In this document: positions 23,653 to 28,951 of the stretch, one piece after another
Position numbering within the stretch: position 1 is the first letter of the stretch
Layout of the letters: each line of letters starts with the position of its first letter
Notes under the pieces: generated by a model
The model's database searches: none
What the model was told of the DNA's origin: nothing
The model's input: only the letters and a program-made list of their open reading frames with translations
Position numbers and translations under genes: made by a program
Assembly: GCA_050486105.1 (NCBI GenBank)
Contig: JBJHCR010000044.1
Coordinates: forward strand, 1 to 28,951
Direction: 5' to 3'
DNA from: JAEXNA01 sp050486105
Lineage (GTDB): Bacteria; Vulcanimicrobiota; Xenobia; Xenobiales; JADMJV01
DNA: 28,951 nucleotides

Positions 23653-24651
23653 CTAGGTTGTCCGGTCAAGAGTTTCGATGACGGCGGAGACGACTTGGTC
23701 TCTCACCGCATCGAGGCTTCCGTCAACGACACAGCCGGCAGCCATCGGATGGCCTCCGCCTCCGAACCTTGCGGCAACCTGATTGATGGCCTTGCGCCGC
23801 GATCTCAGGCTGACTTTGACCTTGAGTTCTGACATTTCTTTAAAAATGGCCACGACTTCAGGTCCCTGGACTCGGTCGATATCGTCGATGAAAAAACGAG
23901 TTTCGCTGTCGTCTACCTTGAGATCAACCAGGTCCTTGAGAGACAGTTCAGCGTAGGCGAGTTTCCCGTCAGGAGTGATCTGAACTCGTGAGAGCACGCT
24001 TCCCAAAAGCTTTACCACGGGAGCACGAGTGTGTCGATACAGTTGCCGGGCGACCTCGTCAGTCGGAACCTTGTGCTCGAGCAGCTGAGCGATCCTTATA
24101 TGGGTTTCTGGGGTGACCCGAGAGTACTGAAATGAGCCGGTGTCAGTGAGAATAGCGGTGTACAGACAGGTGGCAACTTCAGTGTCCAAGGGAATCTCCA
24201 AACGATTTAGCAGATCCAGGATCATTTCACCTAGTGCAGCCGCATCGGGAACCACCCACAAGACATCACCATAGTTCTCATTGTCCGGGTGATGGTCAAG
24301 GTTAAGAATCTTGACTCCCTTGTTCTGAAGTTGCTCGATGTTGATCTCCGACGGCAACCGCTGCTGATCGGGGCACTCCAAGGTAATCAGGGTGTCGAAG
24401 CCGTCTTCTGAGAACTCTTTTCTAAGTTGGTCCAACCCTGGGAGGAATCCGAAGTTCTCGGGAACTCGCTCGGGCAGAAAGCAATAGACGTCCTTGCCAA
24501 TTTTCCGCAAGGCTGAACCCAGGGCAAGCATGGAGCCTAAGTGATCTCCATCCAATCCGATGTGGGATGCCAAGAGAAAAGAGGACCCCTCATTGATGGC
24601 CTCTACGAGTTCTTCTGGGACCTGACCTTTGGCTTTCACGTTCACTCTCAA
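23653..24651 (-). CDS. DHH/DHHA1 phosphoesterase, NrnA-like oligoribonuclease
   Basis: A 332-residue DHH-family enzyme. Motif I is SHIGLDGDHLGS (D34, D36), motif III NLDHHPDN (D119 H120 H121), motif IV ILTDTGSF (D170), and the C-terminal DHHA1 domain carries GGGGHPMAAG. Motif II reads TLECPD: Glu92 replaces the usual Asp. NrnA-type enzymes degrade 2-5-nt RNAs and dinucleotides such as pGpG and dephosphorylate pAp. The ATG overlaps the stop of the HD-GYP gene (ATGA), so the two are translationally coupled. That pairing suggests a relay from c-di-GMP to pGpG to GMP; this is inference, but both activities are known for these families. Confidence 0.87.
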   Translation of the reverse strand: MRVNVKAKGQVPEELVEAINEGSSFLLASHIGLDGDHLGSMLALGSALRKIGKDVYCFLPERVPENFGFLPGLDQLRKEFSEDGFDTLITLECPDQQRLPSEINIEQLQNKGVKILNLDHHPDNENYGDVLWVVPDAAALGEMILDLLNRLEIPLDTEVATCLYTAILTDTGSFQYSRVTPETHIRIAQLLEHKVPTDEVARQLYRHTRAPVVKLLGSVLSRVQITPDGKLAYAELSLKDLVDLKVDDSETRFFIDDIDRVQGPEVVAIFKEMSELKVKVSLRSRRKAINQVAARFGGGGHPMAAGCVVDGSLDAVRDQVVSAVIETLDRTT

Positions 24652-26525
24652 TTCCTCTCGAGCAGCAGAGGCTTGAAGTCCTGTTCCCTGCTTTCAGCTG
24701 AAGACCCTGTTTGGGTTTTGGGATTTCTGCCGGGAAGATCCTCGGGTCCTCTGAATGTACTAGCCAGCCTTAGCTTGCCAATGATGGCTTTGTAGGTATC
24801 TATCGCTGAGGTTTCTGTTTGGGGAATCCAACCTTGCACCGCAAAGAATGCACACAGAAGCTTCGGATTGAACTGGGTGCCACAACCCATTTCCATCTTG
24901 TGGAACGCTTCCTGTTTAGAAAAGCCTTTACGATAGGGTCGGTCATAAGTCATGGCGTCAAAACAGTCCGCGATGGAGATGATTTGGGCCCCCAGAGGAA
25001 TCTTGGCTCCGGCCAATCCCTGAGGATAGCCTTTGCCGTCCCATCTTTCGTGGTGGTGTCGAACCATATCTTCCACCCCATTGGGTAAAGAGCGAATACC
25101 CCTCAATATTTGAGCTCCATTTTCTGCGTGTTGCTTCATAATGTCATATTCATCATCGGTCAACGGTCCCGGTTTCATCAGAACGCTATCTGGAGTTGAG
25201 ATCTTGCCCACATCGTGGAGCGTGGCAGCGATGGCGATAACCCGGGTTGTACCTCGATCGAGGCCGATGGCTCGAGCGATCTCGACACTGAGGTCACGGA
25301 CCCTGCCCACGTGATTTGAGGTATAGCTGTCTTTGGCTTCAATGGCTTGGGCTAGCGCTTGAATGAGCTCCCAGTGGGAACGCTCGAGCTCAGCCGTGAA
25401 GAGAATATTCTTCAGAGCTGTGGCGGCATTGGTGGCTAGAACGTGGACGTATCGGCCTTCCACCTCGGTGAAGGGCTGATCGAGATTTTGGTTCAAGACG
25501 ATCAGCACTCCAAAGGCCTTTTGCTGTTGCGCTGTGGTCAATGGTGCGATCAACATTTGGTCGATGCGCATCACTCCCCCAGGCCTTTGGGCACTAGGAT
25601 CCAAGAGGGGGGCGAAAGGTTCTAGCAGCTCAGGGTTTTCTAAGCTTTCTAGGGTGGTGAATCCTCGATTAAAAACCAGTGGCACTCCGGTCTCAGTGAG
25701 CTTTTCTAGCAATTTTAGAGTTGTGCAGCGCTCTAGGGCCAAGAGCATGGGTTCGGTGAGGCCCGCTTCTCCGCGAGCTCTCAATTGGTTTCCCTCGACC
25801 ATCAGTACCGCTGCCCCCCGGGCACTCAGTTGGTCACTCGCGACATTGACAATGCGTTGCAGGAGTTTGTCTTGCTCGCGGATCTGGGCCAGTCCCAGGG
25901 CAACCTCAACCAATCCTTCAAAGCGTCTTTTTTCGCGAAAGAGTTCTTCCTCGTTCTGATGGCGACGCGAGGTTTCCCTTCGAGCTATGTGGTAGGCCCG
26001 ATCGAGATGCTCGAGTTCCTCATCGCTCTTGACCGCGATACGAATTCTGTGCGCTTCCAGCAACATCGGCCCGAGAGCTGCCAACGTGGCAGAACCGACC
26101 ACCAAGGCTAAGGTGCTGGGGTTTGGGCCCAAAAGATAAATGGCGAAACCACCGCTCACTGCGGCGCTCAAGACCGCCATGCGCCAGCCGTGTTCAATAG
26201 AAATAATAGCCACAGCGATGGGAACAACGATCAAGAATCCAGGCTCCGGACCGGCAAAAAAAGCGATAAATAGGCAGGCCAAAGCGCTTTCTCCCAGGAC
26301 TAATCCAAGTCTTTGGAAGGTAAGGGGTCCTCGGTCCCTGAGGGGTACGTAGCTGTATATCAAGAGAAATACTACATAGGCCCCAAAAGCCCACAGGCTT
26401 CTGGTGATAAGTTTGCTGTCGGTCTCTCTAAGCAAGAAAGGCAACACCAAGCTTGCAGAAATCAGCAAGCCATAGGCGAGCCACCTGAAACCAATCAGCG
26501 GACGGTTTGTCTCAGAACCGTACAT
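24648..26525 (-). CDS. Membrane-anchored GAF-HD-GYP cyclic-di-GMP phosphodiesterase
   Basis: A 625-residue protein with about five or six membrane segments (residues ~13-165, an MASE-like anchor), a charged coiled coil (about 165-205), a GAF domain (about 205-375) and an HD-GYP domain (about 385-570). Catalytic motifs are complete: NHVGRV, TLHDVGKI (H437, D438), KQHAENG, HHHERWDGKGYPQGL (G499 Y500 P501) and ADCFDAMTYDRPYRK. A 50-residue Ser/Lys-rich tail follows. The start ATG 26523-26525 has AAAGG five to six bases upstream. It lies between the zinc-ribbon gene and the DHH phosphoesterase on one strand. It should lower c-di-GMP in response to a membrane or cytosolic signal. Confidence 0.9.
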   Translation of the reverse strand: MYGSETNRPLIGFRWLAYGLLISASLVLPFLLRETDSKLITRSLWAFGAYVVFLLIYSYVPLRDRGPLTFQRLGLVLGESALACLFIAFFAGPEPGFLIVVPIAVAIISIEHGWRMAVLSAAVSGGFAIYLLGPNPSTLALVVGSATLAALGPMLLEAHRIRIAVKSDEELEHLDRAYHIARRETSRRHQNEEELFREKRRFEGLVEVALGLAQIREQDKLLQRIVNVASDQLSARGAAVLMVEGNQLRARGEAGLTEPMLLALERCTTLKLLEKLTETGVPLVFNRGFTTLESLENPELLEPFAPLLDPSAQRPGGVMRIDQMLIAPLTTAQQQKAFGVLIVLNQNLDQPFTEVEGRYVHVLATNAATALKNILFTAELERSHWELIQALAQAIEAKDSYTSNHVGRVRDLSVEIARAIGLDRGTTRVIAIAATLHDVGKISTPDSVLMKPGPLTDDEYDIMKQHAENGAQILRGIRSLPNGVEDMVRHHHERWDGKGYPQGLAGAKIPLGAQIISIADCFDAMTYDRPYRKGFSKQEAFHKMEMGCGTQFNPKLLCAFFAVQGWIPQTETSAIDTYKAIIGKLRLASTFRGPEDLPGRNPKTQTGSSAESREQDFKPLLLERN

Positions 26526-26572
26526 CGGAACCTTTGTTCGACATTCCCTCTCCGTGTCCTATGCAGGGCCAG

Positions 26573-26767
26573 TTAGGTCCAACCGTCTCGAAAAAACATG
26601 AGAACTCCGTCGATTCGGACCAGCAATAAGGTCACCCCACATTTGGGGCAAACGGTTTCCTCGTGAAGAGACAAGTTTTCGTTGTCGAGACTGCTGTCAC
26701 AACCGGGACAGTTGAGAAGTTCAAGACGAGTAGGATGAGGGGACTGAAGCGGACCGGTGTCAGTCAT
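26573..26767 (-). CDS. Small zinc-ribbon protein
   Basis: A 64-residue protein with two CxxC pairs, CPGC (20-23) and CPKC (40-43), spaced as in a zinc ribbon, and a hydrophobic C-terminus ending VLMFFRDGWT. Its ATG overlaps the stop of the radical SAM gene (ATGA), so it is coupled to it. It could bring metal, DNA/RNA or protein binding to the radical SAM system, or be a substrate. The family is otherwise unknown to me. Confidence 0.75.
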   Translation of the reverse strand: MTDTGPLQSPHPTRLELLNCPGCDSSLDNENLSLHEETVCPKCGVTLLLVRIDGVLMFFRDGWT

Positions 26768-28053
26768 CTCACCTTCTCGCTAGCTATGGTGCAAACGGGA
26801 TCCGGTTCGGTCAAGCTTCCCAGGGCCACGTAGGTTCGAGCTCTTGAACCTCCACGACAAGACCGAAAGTAGTCGCATGAGTTGCAGATCGGGTTTCCTG
26901 GAGCGGACCTCATATTCTTGAACACCGTCGAATGTCGCCATAAGTCCTTTAGTGGGGTCTCTCTTATGTTGCCGGCGGGCAACAGATCAACGAGCATGCC
27001 CGAAGGGGCTACGGTTCCATCCGAGGCAATATGGCAGAAGACGTGACCCTCCTCTGAGCCGAAGCCTTCAAAGAGCTTCTTCTGTCCGTAGGGCGGGGGG
27101 ATCTTCAAAGGGGTCTCAATCTTGACTCGGCTACTCTTCCCGATCCGTTGAGCCAGTTCCAGGGCGCTGGTGATCTCGTCGTTGCTAAGAATGCTTTTGG
27201 GGTTCTGACGTGCTCGCCCGGCCGGAATAATCGCAGTAAAAATCAGGCGGTCGACTCCCATTTTTTCCGTGGCCTTGACCAAGGCTGGGATTTCTGTGAG
27301 ATTATCTCGCTGTAGAACTGAGTGAAACACAATGGGGGCGTCAACGAAGTCTTTAAGATTCTTGATCCCTCTCATAGCTTTTCTGTAGGAGCGTTCGTTG
27401 CGGATATAGTCGTAGCTCTTTTCGCTGGAAGCATCCAAAGAGATCTTGATCTCGTCGATGTCGAGTTCCCCCAACCTGCTGGCCACGGCTTTGGTGGCCA
27501 TGGTTGCGTTCGTGGAAAGACTAACCTTTATGCCCTTGCTGTTCGCGTATTCAATGATGTCGAAACAGTCACCACGCCCCAGTGGTTCTCCGCCGCCTAG
27601 CCTTAACTTGAATACTCCAAGCTCGGCCATCTGGTCGAGCATTTGGCGAACTTCAATGATGGTGAGTTCGCGACTTCTGGGACTGCCCGCATCTGCCCAG
27701 CAGTGCTTGCAGGCCAGATTGCAGTATTTTGTGAGTTGAAAGAAGACTTGTATCGGTGCCGTCAGGCAGTTGACATTTTCCTCGGTGGTGTCGATGGTTG
27801 CCCCTTGGAACGTGCCGTCGCTGAATAAACCTATCGAAGAACACAACTGAATAAAGGTGTCGAACGACTGCCTGGTGGTGGAGTGGGCGATCTGCTGATA
27901 GATCTCGTCGAGTGACTTCTCTTGGGAGGCTTTGAATATCTCGGCAGCCTCGTGATCGAAAGCGATATAGTCGCTACTTTTGCGATCAAAGACCAAGCAT
28001 CCGAAGTATTCACTTCGAGAAACGAATGGTGCACGGGCCGGGTCTCGCGTCAC
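26764..28053 (-). CDS. Radical SAM/SPASM maturase with N-terminal PqqD-like domain
   Basis: A 429-residue protein starting at GTG 28051-28053; no nearby in-frame ATG. Residues about 1-95 resemble PqqD, the peptide-recognition element of RiPP maturases (FGCLVFDRKSSDYIAFDHEA, then LDEIYQQI). The radical SAM core follows: C111, C115 and C118 in CNLACKHC, then GGGEP (153-157) and STNATM. The C-terminal SPASM region has C340, C390, C393, C399 and C421 for auxiliary Fe-S clusters. Enzymes with this layout modify ribosomally made peptides or proteins (PqqE, AlbA-like). Neighbours are a 97-residue protein upstream and a coupled 64-residue zinc ribbon downstream; either could be substrate or partner. 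No classic leader-core precursor is obvious. The ribosome binding site is weak. Confidence 0.87.
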   Translation of the reverse strand: MTRDPARAPFVSRSEYFGCLVFDRKSSDYIAFDHEAAEIFKASQEKSLDEIYQQIAHSTTRQSFDTFIQLCSSIGLFSDGTFQGATIDTTEENVNCLTAPIQVFFQLTKYCNLACKHCWADAGSPRSRELTIIEVRQMLDQMAELGVFKLRLGGGEPLGRGDCFDIIEYANSKGIKVSLSTNATMATKAVASRLGELDIDEIKISLDASSEKSYDYIRNERSYRKAMRGIKNLKDFVDAPIVFHSVLQRDNLTEIPALVKATEKMGVDRLIFTAIIPAGRARQNPKSILSNDEITSALELAQRIGKSSRVKIETPLKIPPPYGQKKLFEGFGSEEGHVFCHIASDGTVAPSGMLVDLLPAGNIRETPLKDLWRHSTVFKNMRSAPGNPICNSCDYFRSCRGGSRARTYVALGSLTEPDPVCTIASEKVR

Positions 28054-28107
28054 GGTTTGAATAGAGTTCTCTTTCGTTCGGAGGATCCGGGCAACTACTG
28101 GCCGATT

Positions 28108-28401
28108 CTACCCGAGCGATTCTCCTTCTTTATCATGGAAATCGCACTCTTCGATACAGTCCCGGAAGCTTTCTAGCGGACGAGACTGATACGGGTGGGT
28201 ACAGTTTATGAAGATTCGAGGTTGCTCTCCCTCGAGAGAAAATCCAAAGTCGACGTATCCGCAAAATCTATCTGGCACATTTACGAGGCAGAACTCATAG
28301 AGTTCGTTGTAAATCTCCGGATAGGAGTGCTGGAACATGTGCTTCTCACACTGGAAAACACCTAAAACCGAACTTCTGAATCGACACGGGCGAAATGCCA
28401 T
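28108..28401 (-). CDS. Hypothetical 97-residue Cys-containing protein
   Basis: Not recognised. It starts at ATG 28399-28401, with AGAAGG about 14 nt upstream, or at ATG codon 22, which has GAGAAG three bases before it. It holds seven cysteines (6, 18, 38, 47, 67, 82, 86) and many aromatic residues and ends in an acidic tail. It lies 54 nt upstream of the radical SAM gene on the same strand and begins the run of minus-strand genes. A small cysteine-containing protein just before a PqqD-radical SAM gene is a candidate substrate, but it looks like a folded domain, not a leader peptide. Coding status is moderate. Confidence 0.6.
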   Translation of the reverse strand: MAFRPCRFRSSVLGVFQCEKHMFQHSYPEIYNELYEFCLVNVPDRFCGYVDFGFSLEGEQPRIFINCTHPYQSRPLESFRDCIEECDFHDKEGESLG

Positions 28402-28514
28402 ACTACGTAAACCGACCTTCTATCAAACCTGAGGGCAAGAAGAGAAATCTCCTGCTCGTGGCAAACCTCTTCTGTGGGTTCCCTAGAGTTCCTTTTTGAT
28501 AAGTGAATCCTTAA

Positions 28515-28550
28515 AGAAGAAAGAGCAGGAGTGTTCCTGCTCTTTCTTCT
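28515..28550. terminator. Strong hairpin terminator after tRNA-Ala
   Basis: A perfect 16-bp stem (28515-28530 with 28535-28550) and a 4-nt loop, immediately downstream of the tRNA-Ala 3' end on the minus strand. The plus-strand side continues into CTTTTT; the minus-strand side has only a broken T tract (TTCTTT within and after the stem). It may act in both directions. Confidence 0.8.
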
Positions 28551-28555
28551 CTTTT

Positions 28556-28631
<76 letters not shown>

Positions 28632-28707
28632 GCGCCCCGTGAATGGTAAGCGATGGCTGCTTACCTGTCAAGGGGTCAGGGGTACGAAAAGTTGTTTTGC
28701 TCGACCC

Positions 28708-28951
28708 CTACACGACCCCGATGGTGAACATGGGAGGCAAAGGGAGGGTGGTATGAAGGTGTGGAGGTCCGCCAACGTTGACGAAGCCGGGATGGCCTCC
28801 TCCCTGTCCAAAGGCTGGGGAGTTAAAGGCCGTGAAACCCGGGTGTGAAAGCGCCGTTCCGAAGTTCCCCAGGGGATTCATGAAACCGGGATTGAAGAAG
28901 GCCTGGTTGAATCCAGGGTTGGTGAAGTGGGAAGACCCAAGGGAGTTGACC
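28708..28951 (-). CDS. C-terminus of a Gly/Pro/Asn/Phe-rich repeat protein (cut by window edge)
   Basis: The last 80 codons of a reading frame entering from the right edge, ending with TAG at 28708-28710. The translation is low-complexity with a recurring PGF unit: NPGF, NPGF, HPGF and HPGF, spaced by short Asn/Gly/Ala/Phe stretches, with NFGTALSH and GQGGG between. The final part is Pro- and Leu-rich (LHTTLPLPPMF). No domain is recognisable. Such sequences occur in secreted or surface low-complexity proteins, but neither signal peptide nor start is visible. A stop-free frame of 80 codons with a regular motif supports real coding; no other frame shows it. Confidence 0.6.
   Translation of the reverse strand, partial: VNSLGSSHFTNPGFNQAFFNPGFMNPLGNFGTALSHPGFTAFNSPAFGQGGGHPGFVNVGGPPHLHTTLPLPPMFTIGVV

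Overview
This is a gene-dense bacterial chromosome segment with no phage or plasmid signature. GC is mid-range by eye. The gene content suggests a free-living, motile, c-di-GMP-signalling bacterium: a type IV pilus retraction-type ATPase, two HD-GYP phosphodiesterases, a cAMP-type Crp regulator, queuosine tRNA modification, an EtfD-like membrane Fe-S oxidoreductase and acetyl-CoA carboxylase. Several proteins are too divergent for me to name a phylum. The polA-then-rpsA order is known from other phyla, such as mycobacteria.

Layout, left to right. (1) 1-3221, minus strand: the start of ribosomal protein S1 preceded by a full-length DNA polymerase I whose polymerase active site is largely destroyed. 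(2) 3424-6560, minus: an RlmI-like SAM methyltransferase and an EtfD/HdrD-like membrane Fe-S oxidoreductase in one operon. (3) 6931-12439: an unknown plus-strand ORF, a double PilT ATPase whose first copy is degenerate, queuine tRNA-ribosyltransferase, and a Crp/Fnr regulator that overlaps tgt tail to tail. (4) 12599-16385, plus: a coupled three-gene operon of GAF-GAF-HD-GYP, a catalytically degenerate phosphoglucose-isomerase homologue and a small unknown protein. (5) 16625-18486, minus: tRNA-Leu(UAA), an FtsB/DivIC-like division protein, a two-TM small protein and an unknown 282-residue protein with a perfect Crp-type palindrome at its start. (6) 18622-22046, minus: accD-accA-pyk, with a MITE-like element between accA and pyk and related CTAGTGC-ended inverted repeats nearby. 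(7) 22145-22221: short tandem repeats. (8) 22359-28401, minus: a tightly packed six-gene run (unknown 97-aa protein, PqqD-radical SAM-SPASM, zinc ribbon, membrane GAF-HD-GYP, DHH/NrnA phosphoesterase, MtaB). (9) 28515-28951: terminator hairpin, tRNA-Ala(GGC) and the C-terminus of an Asn-Pro-Gly-Phe-rich repeat protein.

How the genes relate. The HD-GYP/DHH pair at 23653-26525 could take c-di-GMP to pGpG and then GMP. The Crp protein has a recognition helix that fits the GTGA-N6-TCAC palindrome at 18493-18510. Three proteins look like pseudoenzymes that keep a full-length fold: the Pol I polymerase domain, the first PilT module and the PGI homologue. The best candidates for something undescribed are the Pol I with a 5'-nuclease attached to a dead polymerase, the HD-GYP/pseudo-PGI/119-aa operon, and the PqqD-radical SAM gene with two flanking small Cys-containing proteins.
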